Part shown: positions 36,401 to 45,602 of the stretch, one piece after another | Numbering within the stretch: the stretch's first letter is position 1 | How the letters are laid out: the number at the start of each line of letters is the position of its first letter | The notes under the pieces: model-generated | Databases searched by the model: none | The model's input: only the letters and a program-made list of their open reading frames with translations | What the model was told of the DNA's origin: nothing | Source: CAVPNY01 sp963706905 | GTDB taxonomy: Bacteria > Chloroflexota > Anaerolineae > Anaerolineales > UBA4823 | Reading direction: 5' to 3' | DNA: 64,000 nt | Assembly (NCBI GenBank): GCA_963706905.1 | Contig: CAVPNY010000011.1 | Location: 310,001-374,000, forward strand | Program-made: the position numbers and the translations under genes

Positions 36401-38737
36401 ATGAGCGGGAACCAAGAAGAATACCAACAACTCATGAACCAGGGTCACTCAGCAGCCTGGGATCAAGACTGGGAACAAGCGGCGAAGTATTACCGGCAAG
36501 CACTGGTCGAATTTCCGGCAGATCCCAAGGCATTGAATAGCCTGGGTTTGGCATTATTTGAATTGGGCGAGCTTGAGCAAGCGTTTAAGTCTTATTCAAA
36601 AGCATGTGAAGTCTCCCCCCAAGATCCTATCCCATTTGATAAAGTTGCTCAAATTAGTGAAAAGCTCGGTAGATCAGATACGGTGGTCCGCACCTCGTTG
36701 AAATCAGCAGAACTCTACTTAAATCGAGGGGAAACCGATAAAGCGGTTGAGAGTCTGATTAGACTAAGCCGATCCGATCCCGAAAATCTGGCGGCGCATT
36801 CCCGCCTGGGGTTAATTTATGAGCGAAGGGATGATCGGCCTCAGGCAGTCACCGAATACTTGATAGTTGCAAGCCTACTGCAGCATAAAGGCGACTCCCA
36901 GAATGCCAGCCAGGCAATCCAGCATGCACTGCAAATCATCCCAGATAGCCCCGAAGCGCAGCAGGCTATGATCTTGCTAAAAGAAGGTAAATTGCTCCCA
37001 AAACCAGCTCGCTCAAAAGGGTTTCGCGATATCCCCGAGAGTCCTGCTCCTGGGCTCAAGGCGGCCTCTTCAGTTTTGAATCCTAGCTTCAAGGGACTTG
37101 ATCCAGTAGCAGAGGCGCGACAGGTAGCTTTGTCTATGCTCGCCGGACTGATTTTTGACCAGCCAGAATTAGCCCGGGACAGCCAACAGCAGGTTGTCAA
37201 CCGTGGTTTGCTGGCAATTATGCGCGGTAGCCCACGCACGACTTTCGTTAAACAAACCGATCCTGAAGAGGTTGTAATCCACCTTACCAGGGCAGTCGAT
37301 CTGCTCTCAAAGAAGATGGATGAAAAAGCTGTTGAGGAGCTTGAGCGCGCCACCGAAGCAGGACTTGAACATGCAGCAGCATTCTTTGAGGTTGGTTACA
37401 TTCGTTTACAAGGTGATCGGCTCGAAAGTGCTATACGCTTCTTGCAACGGGCAGTTAATCATGCAGATTTTGCTCTGGCGGGGCACCTGTTGTTAGGTCA
37501 AACCCTCGAGAAACTTGGTCGGCTAAACGAAGCGACTATCGAATACCTGGAAGCCCTCAAATTTGCTGACTCGCTCGTCGTTCCCCGACATCAGATGGAT
37601 GAGATCCAGCAACTTTACGAACCGTTAATCGAGGCAGAATCATTGCGTACTGAATCACAGGCAAAAGAACGACTTTGCCAGAATATCAAGGAGCTAATCT
37701 TACGTGCAGATTGGCGCGAACGGATAGCTCGCACACGCCAAGAGTTGATGGGCGACCTTCAGGATGGACCACCGATGCCAATTGGGGAGATGCTTAGTGA
37801 AGTTCGGTCGAGCCAGATCGTGGAAGCGATTATGACCATTCACCAACTAGCGCGTTTTGGTCAACATCGCTCTGCCATGGAAGAAGCATTCTTCGCTCTC
37901 CAGTATGCGCCGACTTACTTACCGCTGCATACATATATGGGAGAGTTGCTCTTGCAGGAAGATAGAATACCCGAGGCAATTGATAAATTCACCGTAGTCG
38001 CGCAGACTTACAGCGTTCGGGGTGAGGCGTCTCGGGCTATTCAGATTTTTAATCGGATTATCCGGGCCGCTCCGATGGATCTTAGAGCACGTTCGAGCTT
38101 GATTGATTTGTTGGTAGCTCGTGGCGAGATGAATACGGCTGTTCAGGAATATCTGGGACTGGCTGAGGTGTATTACAACCTGGCAGATTTGACCCGGGCG
38201 CGCAAGACGTACCATGAAGCCTTGCGGTTAGCGCAACAGTCCAAACAGAGCTGGAACTTACTTGTTGATATTTTGCATCATATCGCTGATATTGATCTTC
38301 AGAGTCTGGATTGGCGGCAGGCGCTTAGGATATATGAGCAGATCCGGACTATGAGACCTGACGATTCCGTAGCCAGAGCCAATCTGATTGGTTTAAATAT
38401 CCGCCTTTCACAGGAAGATCTGGCTGAGGCAGAATTACAGGATTACCTGGTTTACTTGGAAAAGGCTGGCGAGTTAAGCAAGGGTATTCTGTTCATGGAA
38501 AGTTTGCTGAATGAGTACCCTCACGATATTAGAATTCGATCCGCTTTGGCAGATGCTTACCGCAAAGCAGGCCGGCGAGAGGATGCTATTCGGGAATTCG
38601 ATTTTATTGGAGAGAGATTACTTGAAATGGGTGATCGTCAGAAAGCTGCTGAGATCGTTGCTGCGATCCTGACGCTTGAACCTCCCAATAAAGAGGCATA
38701 CCAGCAATTATTGACTGAGTTACGCGGGACGGTTTAA
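36401..38737 (+). CDS. Large TPR-repeat protein
   Basis: A 778-residue, all-helical cytoplasmic protein with no signal peptide. TPR units are visible through the protein: AAKYYRQALVEFPADPKALNSLG, AFKSYSKACEVSPQDPIPF, AVTEYLIVASLLQHKGD, SAIRFLQRAVNHADFALAGHLL, AIREFDFIGERLLEMGD. A region near residue 210-330 without clear TPRs may be a separate domain. AGGGAGG sits 7 bp before the start. A scaffold role is likely; no partner can be inferred. Probably transcribed with polA. Confidence 0.85.
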   Translation: MSGNQEEYQQLMNQGHSAAWDQDWEQAAKYYRQALVEFPADPKALNSLGLALFELGELEQAFKSYSKACEVSPQDPIPFDKVAQISEKLGRSDTVVRTSLKSAELYLNRGETDKAVESLIRLSRSDPENLAAHSRLGLIYERRDDRPQAVTEYLIVASLLQHKGDSQNASQAIQHALQIIPDSPEAQQAMILLKEGKLLPKPARSKGFRDIPESPAPGLKAASSVLNPSFKGLDPVAEARQVALSMLAGLIFDQPELARDSQQQVVNRGLLAIMRGSPRTTFVKQTDPEEVVIHLTRAVDLLSKKMDEKAVEELERATEAGLEHAAAFFEVGYIRLQGDRLESAIRFLQRAVNHADFALAGHLLLGQTLEKLGRLNEATIEYLEALKFADSLVVPRHQMDEIQQLYEPLIEAESLRTESQAKERLCQNIKELILRADWRERIARTRQELMGDLQDGPPMPIGEMLSEVRSSQIVEAIMTIHQLARFGQHRSAMEEAFFALQYAPTYLPLHTYMGELLLQEDRIPEAIDKFTVVAQTYSVRGEASRAIQIFNRIIRAAPMDLRARSSLIDLLVARGEMNTAVQEYLGLAEVYYNLADLTRARKTYHEALRLAQQSKQSWNLLVDILHHIADIDLQSLDWRQALRIYEQIRTMRPDDSVARANLIGLNIRLSQEDLAEAELQDYLVYLEKAGELSKGILFMESLLNEYPHDIRIRSALADAYRKAGRREDAIREFDFIGERLLEMGDRQKAAEIVAAILTLEPPNKEAYQQLLTELRGTV

Positions 38738-38782
38738 CTATTTAGGAGGGAATAAAGAATTCCGCCTCTCCAACCTTTTCAA

Positions 38783-39733
38783 TCAATACCAGGTTTGGAA
38801 GGATGTGCGAGTAGTATTGCGTAAATTATTGTAAGTCGCTTCGACCAATAAAATAATTTGACTGGGCTGAGTGGTGCTATATTCAATTACACCATTGGTG
38901 ACGCCTTGATCGTTTGTGTCGTTAAGCGAGTGTGAGGATGGTTCTTCACCAGGATAAATAATAGTGACATTAACTTTCGCACCAGATACGGGTTGGCGAT
39001 TTTGATCTAGAACAATCACATACAGTACCTGATCGCCTTCTAAAGAGACAAAGCTCTCGCCGACAAAGGCGCGTAAATTGATCTGCATTGTTGTTTGAGT
39101 AATAGAATCGCCAAGTTGGGGGAGCAGTAATTGGGGATTCTCATTCATCTTGTCGAAGTACTCGCTACCCAGATTGCTGACCTTGACTGGTTGGCTGGCT
39201 TGTAATTCGGGATGCCATTCGAAGCGGGCGAGCTGAAAGTATTGAACGATGGAATCGTCATGTATTTCATAGTTTGAAATGGGATAGCCAAATTGTGGCA
39301 GATCACCATTCGCTTTGAAGAATTCCAGAAAATCGTAACAAACCTCAAAGCCAGTCTCATGAAATTTCTTACACCCCGAGAGACTAGGTGGTCTACGCAG
39401 TGTAATCCCTGGTGTGTATAGTAACTTCCCAAGTTGAGTGAGTTCCACCTGTAAAGCGGGCGGAGCATTTGGATCTAGCACAAACCGGGCTTTTTCAAAA
39501 TACTGGACCGTTTTATTATCGTCGTCTATGAAAGCATCGGTGATTGGGAATCCGTAAACTTGTGAGGGAGAACTTGCACCCCGGTAAACTTCCAGAAAAT
39601 CACCCACTACCCAATGACCAGTTTCTGGGAAGTAGAATCCGACCTCATCGCTCTGGGAATGCACAGGTCCATTCAAGAAGAGAGGGAGGATGGCAAACAG
39701 AAAGACCAAACCCCACCGCAATCGTTTGCGCAT
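38783..39733 (-). CDS. Secreted protein with two FGYPI-type repeats and an Ig-like C-terminus
   Basis: A 316-residue protein with a signal peptide (LRWGLVFLFAILPLFLNGPVHS). Two tandem repeats follow: FPETGHWVVGDFLEVYRG...YGFPITDAF...VQYFEKARF and FHETGFEVCYDFLEFFKANGDLPQFGYPI...VQYFQLARFEWHPE. This ETG...FGYPI...VQYF..ARFE unit is common in Chloroflexota exported proteins. The last ~100 residues look like an immunoglobulin-like/bacterial-Ig fold (YVIVLDQNRQPVSGAKVNVTI). Likely a cell-surface or secreted binding protein. It starts 44 bp after the next gene's stop on the same strand. Confidence 0.75.
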   Translation of the reverse strand: MRKRLRWGLVFLFAILPLFLNGPVHSQSDEVGFYFPETGHWVVGDFLEVYRGASSPSQVYGFPITDAFIDDDNKTVQYFEKARFVLDPNAPPALQVELTQLGKLLYTPGITLRRPPSLSGCKKFHETGFEVCYDFLEFFKANGDLPQFGYPISNYEIHDDSIVQYFQLARFEWHPELQASQPVKVSNLGSEYFDKMNENPQLLLPQLGDSITQTTMQINLRAFVGESFVSLEGDQVLYVIVLDQNRQPVSGAKVNVTIIYPGEEPSSHSLNDTNDQGVTNGVIEYSTTQPSQIILLVEATYNNLRNTTRTSFQTWY

Positions 39734-39777
39734 GCAGTTATTATATGCGAAATCTAATAATAAATCAAGTTCTATTG

Positions 39778-41268
39778 CTAATTAATCGCGTCTCTGATGG
39801 ACTGTTCAATCTCGGATGTAGGCGCACTGATCCAGATTGTGTTGTCATCTTCCTGGGATAGGGTGGTGTAGTCAGACGAAGATTCCCAGGCGGTCAATCC
39901 AGCTTTTTCATCAACAGACGATCCAAATCTGGCGCTCGCATACTCACTAAAAGCTTCACTGAATTCCACCGCATCCTCTTTGGAATCCCAAGTAGAAGAT
40001 AGCACTACCACAGTAGCCTGGTCCTGGTCATTAAAGTAGACGACATAAGCGTCGCCACCCCAACCTGCGCTGGCATTTTTTGCAGTGGTTGTATCGAGCT
40101 GTGCTTGCGGATCCAGTCCGTGAGCCAGGATCAAGTAAGTCGACCATTCTCCCATAGTGCCTCGGTCGATCTCTCGCCAACCATCCCCTAAGACTGGTGC
40201 CAGATCCGGGATTTCGACCTGGACCGGTATATCATCCGGATATTTTTCCGGATGCAAAATCTGCTCTGTTGATACAGGTGGGTTTTTGAAGGCTTCATCT
40301 ACTGCCTGCCAGCCTCCCTGGGAATGCAGATTTTGCACAAAGGGTTGACCAGAGATGTAGGGGAAAAGGAAATCTTCGCTCATGAAGGCAGGCGCAGAAT
40401 CAAACACTGGACTTGTATAAGAATTGTAGAACTCCTGGATTTGTTCCACATCTTCTAGGGTCGCGTTCTCCGAGAACCATAAGGTCTCCAGGTACGAGGC
40501 ATCCCCTTCTACCAGGGCTTGATATGCTGCGCACCTCTCCGAATCTTCTTCCCAGGCATCATCATCACAACCTAATCCTGTCTCGGTGCCATAAGAAATG
40601 TCTTGCAGGGCATGGACAAATTCGTGGGCGTAGGTAAGCTTTTCTGGACCATTGAAACCACTTCCTTGAACAACAAACATTTCATCTGTTTCGTCATCGT
40701 AATAACCGGCGATTTGTTCGGTGTAAAGGTCAAGGTAAAAATTGTACAGGTCGAAATCAGGTTCGAGCAGCCCAAGCGCAGATAGAAAAATGGCATCATC
40801 CGTGGCTTCTTCCTCGGAATAGTCCTTCAAAAAGTCGTCGATAACGTGCTGGCGGAGCTGTTCGCGGGTAAGCAGTTGGCGAGTGACGGGACCATCGGAT
40901 TGCAAGCCACGAATCTCAGTTACTTGGAGCTCAATTTCATCCATCTGGCCGGCGACTTCTGCTGGAAGCGATGCGTTGGGGGATTGTTCTGTTGCCTGTT
41001 GGGTTAGTGAAGGAAGGACGTCTGCAGTAGATTCCTCGATAGGTGTTGGGTTTGGGGTGATTTCAGGTGGGATCGGTGTAATCGTTGGATCGATTACTTC
41101 TTCGAGACTCTCATATACTTGCTCGGTAACAATAACCTGATCGACTGGCCTGACAAGGTTCCAAAAGAAAAAGCCCATGCCAGTGGTGCCGGCTATGCAA
41201 ATACACAGGCATCCGACTACCGCAATGATGATGATAATGATGATGAGACGGCGATTTGAATTATCCAT
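39778..41268 (-). CDS. Membrane-anchored putative zinc peptidase (HEFVH)
   Basis: A 496-residue protein. One N-terminal membrane helix (IIIIIIIAVVGCLCICIAGTTGMG), a Pro/Thr-rich linker (~60-110), then a soluble extracellular domain. HEFVHALQD at residues 215-223 fits the HExxH zinc site, preceded by TYA, with a possible third ligand in a later acidic segment (EGDASYLETLW). The C-terminal ~150 residues (GWGGDAYVVYFNDQDQATVVVL) look like a second domain. It is similar in outline to exported Chloroflexota hypothetical peptidases. The reaction is inferred from the motif only. Confidence 0.65.
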   Translation of the reverse strand: MDNSNRRLIIIIIIIAVVGCLCICIAGTTGMGFFFWNLVRPVDQVIVTEQVYESLEEVIDPTITPIPPEITPNPTPIEESTADVLPSLTQQATEQSPNASLPAEVAGQMDEIELQVTEIRGLQSDGPVTRQLLTREQLRQHVIDDFLKDYSEEEATDDAIFLSALGLLEPDFDLYNFYLDLYTEQIAGYYDDETDEMFVVQGSGFNGPEKLTYAHEFVHALQDISYGTETGLGCDDDAWEEDSERCAAYQALVEGDASYLETLWFSENATLEDVEQIQEFYNSYTSPVFDSAPAFMSEDFLFPYISGQPFVQNLHSQGGWQAVDEAFKNPPVSTEQILHPEKYPDDIPVQVEIPDLAPVLGDGWREIDRGTMGEWSTYLILAHGLDPQAQLDTTTAKNASAGWGGDAYVVYFNDQDQATVVVLSSTWDSKEDAVEFSEAFSEYASARFGSSVDEKAGLTAWESSSDYTTLSQEDDNTIWISAPTSEIEQSIRDAIN

Positions 41269-41286
41269 GATTGTTTTCTTTTTTAG

Positions 41287-41661
41287 TTATAAGATGGGTA
41301 AGAGAAGGAAAGACAGGATAAAAGTTACCAGACCTGCCAGACCAAAGGCATATGTTGTCTGAGCCCCACGATCAAAAGCAGGTTGCTTTTCTTTCAATTG
41401 TTCTCCCACTTTCTCGCCTTTCCGGATAGCCTTTCCAGCAACCCGAGCACTCGAGCCGATTTCGCTAATGATCGGGATAACAGCGATGATAAAAAGGATG
41501 ATGCTACTCCAGAAAAATAAATTGGAAATCTGTCTAGGATCCCGCAGGAGCAAAGCAATGAGCAATACCAATAGTACATCAATGCCCAGGATGATCAAGA
41601 ATTGCTGCCAGAAAGGGCGGGTGCTGAATTGGCCTGGATTAAGTTTCGGATTCATAGACAT
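41287..41661 (-). CDS. Small membrane protein, unknown
   Basis: About 124 residues from ATG 41661, chosen because GGAG lies 5 bp upstream; longer starts reach 41712. Three hydrophobic segments: FLIILGIDVLLVLLIALLL, LFFWSSIILFIIAVIPIISEIG, and the C-terminal YAFGLAGLVTFILSFLLLPIL. A charged cytosolic loop (RKGEKVGEQLKEKQ) lies between the last two. Family unknown. It precedes the putative zinc peptidase by 18 bp. Confidence 0.65.
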   Translation of the reverse strand: MSMNPKLNPGQFSTRPFWQQFLIILGIDVLLVLLIALLLRDPRQISNLFFWSSIILFIIAVIPIISEIGSSARVAGKAIRKGEKVGEQLKEKQPAFDRGAQTTYAFGLAGLVTFILSFLLLPIL

Positions 41662-41765
41662 CTCAACTCCGATTTTACCCGGCTTTGGGGTTAGGAGCAA
41701 TGATCCAATCACTTGTAGGAAATCCCTTGCCCCATTTCAGGCTTTGCGTTAGGATAACCGGTAGG

Positions 41766-42170
41766 ATGGAGAAAAGAAAAGTTCCTCTTTGGGTAATCTT
41801 ATTAATAGGCGATACGGTCACCCTGGCGTTGATCACCCTGTTTGGATTCGCCAGCCATGGAACCATGGAAACAGCCGGCCCCCGCATGCTTACTACCTTC
41901 ATTCCGCTTGTGGTGGCATGGCTACTGGTTGCGCCGTACTTGGGTGTGTTCCAGGATGACATAACACGTAATTGGAAAGACTTGTGGCGTCCATTTTGGG
42001 CGATGGTGCTGGCAGCACCGCTGGCTGCCTGGATACGGGGTGCCTGGCTGAACGCGCCGATTTTGCCAATTTTCGTAGTGGTGTTGGGTGGGATAAGTGC
42101 TCTTGGCTTGCTTGCATGGCGAACTCTGTATTGGATATGGCGAAACCGGGCAGGTCGTTCTCATGGATGA
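41766..42170 (+). CDS. DUF3054 membrane protein
   Basis: About 134 residues from ATG 41766 (MEKRKVPLWVILLIGDTVTLALITLFGFASHG). It has four membrane helices and the DUF3054 pattern GDxxxLxxFxxxGxxxH near the start, followed by PLVVAWLLVAPYLGVF. Function unknown. Its 3' end overlaps the sigma factor start by 8 bp, so the two are coupled. Confidence 0.8.
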   Translation: MEKRKVPLWVILLIGDTVTLALITLFGFASHGTMETAGPRMLTTFIPLVVAWLLVAPYLGVFQDDITRNWKDLWRPFWAMVLAAPLAAWIRGAWLNAPILPIFVVVLGGISALGLLAWRTLYWIWRNRAGRSHG

Positions 42171-42765
42171 ACCGGCTCTGATTCTCGCGGCTCAGGATGG
42201 CGACCTGAATGCTTTTAACCGCCTTGTGCTGGCATATCAGGATAGTGTATTTAACCAGGCTTACCGTGTCCTGGGCGAAGTTCAAGCAGCCGACGACGCC
42301 ACCCAGGACGCTTTTATCTCTGCTTATAACAATCTAAAATCATTTCGAGGGGGATCATTGCGGTCATGGTTGCTAAGGATTGTCACCAATCTTTGTTACG
42401 ACGAGTTGCGCCGCCGAAAGCGGCGACCTACGACGCCGATCGAGCCGCTGGATGAATCAGGTGATGAGGTTGAATCACCAGCCTGGATGGCAGATCCAGG
42501 GGAGTCGCCTGAGCAATCCGTCGAGCGCGCTGAATTAGGGAGAGCTATTCAACACTGCCTGGATGAGCTGCCTATTGAATTTCGCGTCATTGTGACATTG
42601 GTGGATATCCAGGGCATGGATTATACCGAAGCGGCCCAGGTAATTGGGAAACCTCTTGGCACAGTCAAGAGTCGCCTGGCGCGAGCACGAGTCCGCTTGC
42701 GCGATTGTCTGCAGGGGTTCTGGGAACTATTACCTGCTGCGATGCGTCTTGTACATGAGGTTTGA
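42163..42765 (+). CDS. ECF-type RNA polymerase sigma factor
   Basis: About 200 residues from ATG 42163 (MDEPALILAAQDGDLNAF). Region 2: LVLAYQDSVFNQAYRVLGEVQAADDATQDAF and FRGGSLRSWLLRIVTNLCYDELRRRKRR. Region 4: LPIEFRVIVTLVDIQGMDYTEAAQVIGKPLGTVKSRLARARVRL. It directs transcription of a regulon, usually cell-envelope stress. It is followed by a membrane protein with an anti-sigma layout and then by an HtrA-type protease, a plausible output gene. Confidence 0.92.
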   Translation: MDEPALILAAQDGDLNAFNRLVLAYQDSVFNQAYRVLGEVQAADDATQDAFISAYNNLKSFRGGSLRSWLLRIVTNLCYDELRRRKRRPTTPIEPLDESGDEVESPAWMADPGESPEQSVERAELGRAIQHCLDELPIEFRVIVTLVDIQGMDYTEAAQVIGKPLGTVKSRLARARVRLRDCLQGFWELLPAAMRLVHEV

Positions 42766-42790
42766 TGATGAATACAGGTATGGATTGAAC

Positions 42791-43585
42791 ATGAGCAGCC
42801 GGCTTACACCTCGCGATTTTGAAATACTCTCGACCTATTTGGATGGGCAACTCACAGGTAGTGAATGCACCCGTCTTGAATCGCGTTTACAGGTGGAGAC
42901 CGAGCTACAAACCACCCTGGAGGAGATGCGCCGTACCCGGTCAATCCTGCGTGCTGCCCCAATCTTACGAGCTCCCCGCAATTACACTCTCAAACCAGAT
43001 ATGGTGAAGGTACGCCGGCAGTCGCCACGATTCTATCCAGTCCTGAGGCTGGCTTCTGCCCTGGCATCTATTTTGTTTGTGTTAGCATTTGCTGGGGATC
43101 TAATTTCCAGGGCTGCTCCCGTACAGGCTCCTGAAGAGGCTCCTGTGGCTCTGGTCCAGGAGGATGCGGCTCTGACCACAGCAGGCGTGGAAGGGGCTTT
43201 AGAATCAGCGCAGGGATTGATGCAGAGCAAAGCCCCGCCAGCATCGACTGCTGGATCAGCCCAGGGAGCTCTACCGGCTCAAACGGGGACAGAAACAGCC
43301 AATCAGCCCATGTTAGCAATGGAGATGATGGCCGCTTCACCAGACGCAACTCAAATGAGCGTTGCGCAAACCCCTGAATTTGAGGATGCCTTGCGCGAAG
43401 CGCCAGAGACGCTCTCAATGCAGCCAGCAGTACAAACCGATATGGAAAACCAGGCGGAAACCAAGCCCGTCACCCGCCCGGCGTGGATGAGTTCATTGCG
43501 GATATTTGAAATCATCGCTCTGGTTTTCGCTATCGTCACAGGCCTGGGTGCGCTCTACCTGCGCAACAAAGGATGGGGGTACTAG
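42791..43585 (+). CDS. Probable transmembrane anti-sigma factor
   Basis: About 264 residues from ATG 42791. The N-terminal cytosolic part (DFEILSTYLDGQLTGSECTRLESRLQ) resembles the anti-sigma zf-HC2/RskA-type start, although the zinc-binding His-Cys pair is incomplete, so the zinc-free form is likely. One helix near residue 90 (LASALASILFVLAFAGDLI), a long Ala/Pro/Gln-rich extracellular region, and a second C-terminal helix (IIALVFAIVTGLGALYL). It starts 26 bp after the sigma gene. It should hold the sigma factor until a signal. Confidence 0.75.
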   Translation: MSSRLTPRDFEILSTYLDGQLTGSECTRLESRLQVETELQTTLEEMRRTRSILRAAPILRAPRNYTLKPDMVKVRRQSPRFYPVLRLASALASILFVLAFAGDLISRAAPVQAPEEAPVALVQEDAALTTAGVEGALESAQGLMQSKAPPASTAGSAQGALPAQTGTETANQPMLAMEMMAASPDATQMSVAQTPEFEDALREAPETLSMQPAVQTDMENQAETKPVTRPAWMSSLRIFEIIALVFAIVTGLGALYLRNKGWGY

Positions 43586-43709
43586 TTTTTTTACGTTCGC
43601 CTTCGTGTATTCTTCGGATATAATCGAGAATTTCCTGACTGCTTTCAATTTTGATAACTGATTACTCCAATATTCATCTAAAAATCATCCTTTATAGCTA
43701 TAATTTGTG

Positions 43710-43738
43710 TTGCCATTTGATGGCAGGTTTGCTATACT
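43710..43738 (+). promoter_or_regulatory. Promoter upstream of the HtrA-type protease gene
   Basis: TTGCCA (43710-43715), 17-bp spacer, TATACT (43733-43738). The TSS would lie about 120 bp before the protease start at 43864. This looks like a housekeeping promoter, so the protease may be constitutive rather than only sigma-ECF driven. No gene lies in 43586-43863. Confidence 0.6.
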
Positions 43739-43863
43739 CTGACATATTTCTAGATTTATATCCTGGATAAAAGAGGATATGTCGGGGCGGAAGAAAGTTG
43801 CGCCAATTAAAGTCGTAAATCATTACTTTCCAATCAATCGTTATTTAATTAAGGAGCGCAAAA

Positions 43864-45519
43864 ATGGGCATAAAAATGTACAGACCGGTTTTAGTGCTGG
43901 CAGCTTTCATGCTGATTGTGGGATTAGCTTGTGGGTTTAGCGTTGGTTCGACTCCAACCGAAGCTCCGCCTGCTCCACAGGAGACACAAGCCTCCCAGCC
44001 GCAAGTGACCGAATCAGCAGTGTCAACCCCTGAAGCGCAAGCGCCCGCAGAACCTACGGAGGTGGCCGGAGGTTCTATTAATAGTCTGGACCAGATCCAA
44101 GATGCAGTGATCCAGATCGAAGCCCAGGGAACTTATGTCAATCCAAATTTCACGGTCTCGTATAATACGGCAGGTTATGGTTCGGGATTCATCATTGATC
44201 CTTCTGGGATTGCAATCACAAATAACCACGTGGTCACTGGCTCCCCATTGTTGAAGGTGTGGATCGGTGGTGATCAGTCCCAATCATATAATGCTAAAGT
44301 TCTAGGTGTCTCGGAATGTTCAGACTTAGCAGTAATCGATATTGAAGGGGATGGTTTTCCTTACCTTGCCTGGCATGATGGTCCGATCAATGTGGGGTTG
44401 GAAGTATATGCGGCTGGTTACCCGCTGGCCGAGCCAGAATTCACTCTGACCAAAGGCATTGTCTCTAAAGCAAAAGCCGGCGGGGAAACTTCCTGGGCGT
44501 CAGTTGATTCCGTCATCGAGCACGATTCGACCATCAATCCAGGCAACTCTGGTGGCCCTTTGGTTGATCAAGATGGCAATGTGGTCGGTGTGAACTACCG
44601 CGGTCGTGAAACCAATCAGTATTTTGCCATCGGGCGTGACCTGGCAGTGGATGTTATCGATCAACTAAAAGAAGGGAAAGATGTTGATACGATCGGCGTC
44701 AACGGCGAGGCCTTTGTTGGAGATAATTTCTCGGGCATCTGGGTTTACTCAGTTAAGTCGGGATCGCCTGCTGATAAGGCTGGCGTGCAGGGTGGCGATA
44801 TCATCACCACCATGGAAAACTTGGTCCTGGCGACTGATGGGACCATGGCAGATTATTGCGATATCCTGCGTAGTCACAATCCGGGTGATACTTTGGGCCT
44901 GGAGGTCTTACGCTATGCCAGTGGCGAGGTATTGACCGGACAGCTCAATGGGCGTGAACTTGAAACGGCAGCCTTCTTCGGCGACCAGGCCGATACAGGC
45001 GATGTCCAGGTGGAAGATACCGGCGCATACTCCGGCTATACGACCTGGACGGATGACTACGGGGCAATCCAGCTGGATCTCCCCAATGAATGGACCGACG
45101 TGAATGGAGGAAATTGGGAAGACAGTGGTGAAGTCATCGGTTCAGCAATTACGGGTGCTGCCGACCTGGAGAATTGGACGAATACCTGGAATGAATCCGG
45201 TGTCTTTTTCGGCGCTTCGGACGACCTGGCCAAGCTAGGTGGATATGTCAATCTGCTCGATGTTGAACGGGATTATTACCGGCAATATTGCAAGCTGGAA
45301 GGCCGTAATGACTATTCGGATGCACTCTACCGGGGCAAGTACGATGTATATTCCAATTGCGAAAATTCTGGTAATGTGTTTGTCGTGTTGTCTGCCGTAC
45401 CAAATGATAATTCGCAGGCCTTCTTAATCCTGGTAGAAATGAACATTACTAATGAAGCGGATTGGGATGCGCTCGACCAAATTCTGGCAACATTCCAGGT
45501 GATAGGAAGCTTGCCTTAA
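43864..45519 (+). CDS. HtrA-type serine protease lipoprotein with PDZ domain
   Basis: A 551-residue protein. Lipoprotein signal with lipobox VGLAC (C23), then a Thr/Pro/Gln-rich linker to ~residue 75. Trypsin-like domain with catalytic triad H122 (TNNHVVTG), D154 (SDLAVIDI) and S229 (NPGNSGGPLV). PDZ domain near residues 285-360 (GIWVYSVKSGSPADKAGVQGGDIITTMENL). The final ~170 residues are an extra beta-rich domain (ETAAFFGD ... YTTWTDDYGAIQLDLPNEW) not usual in DegP. Works outside the membrane in protein quality control. An intrinsic terminator follows. Confidence 0.92.
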   Translation: MGIKMYRPVLVLAAFMLIVGLACGFSVGSTPTEAPPAPQETQASQPQVTESAVSTPEAQAPAEPTEVAGGSINSLDQIQDAVIQIEAQGTYVNPNFTVSYNTAGYGSGFIIDPSGIAITNNHVVTGSPLLKVWIGGDQSQSYNAKVLGVSECSDLAVIDIEGDGFPYLAWHDGPINVGLEVYAAGYPLAEPEFTLTKGIVSKAKAGGETSWASVDSVIEHDSTINPGNSGGPLVDQDGNVVGVNYRGRETNQYFAIGRDLAVDVIDQLKEGKDVDTIGVNGEAFVGDNFSGIWVYSVKSGSPADKAGVQGGDIITTMENLVLATDGTMADYCDILRSHNPGDTLGLEVLRYASGEVLTGQLNGRELETAAFFGDQADTGDVQVEDTGAYSGYTTWTDDYGAIQLDLPNEWTDVNGGNWEDSGEVIGSAITGAADLENWTNTWNESGVFFGASDDLAKLGGYVNLLDVERDYYRQYCKLEGRNDYSDALYRGKYDVYSNCENSGNVFVVLSAVPNDNSQAFLILVEMNITNEADWDALDQILATFQVIGSLP

Positions 45520-45544
45520 CCAAATCGATTGCTTGATAAATATG

Positions 45545-45585
45545 AAAAACCTCCCGGTCCTAAATTTGATCTCCGGGAGGTTTTT
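45545..45585. terminator. Bidirectional intrinsic terminator
   Basis: AACCTCCCGG with loop TCCTAAATTTGATCT and CCGGGAGGTT followed by a T-run, preceded by an A-run, so it can act for the protease (+) and for the converging PBP gene (-). Confidence 0.9.
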
Positions 45586-45602
45586 TTATTGTCTTGTAGT
45601 TT

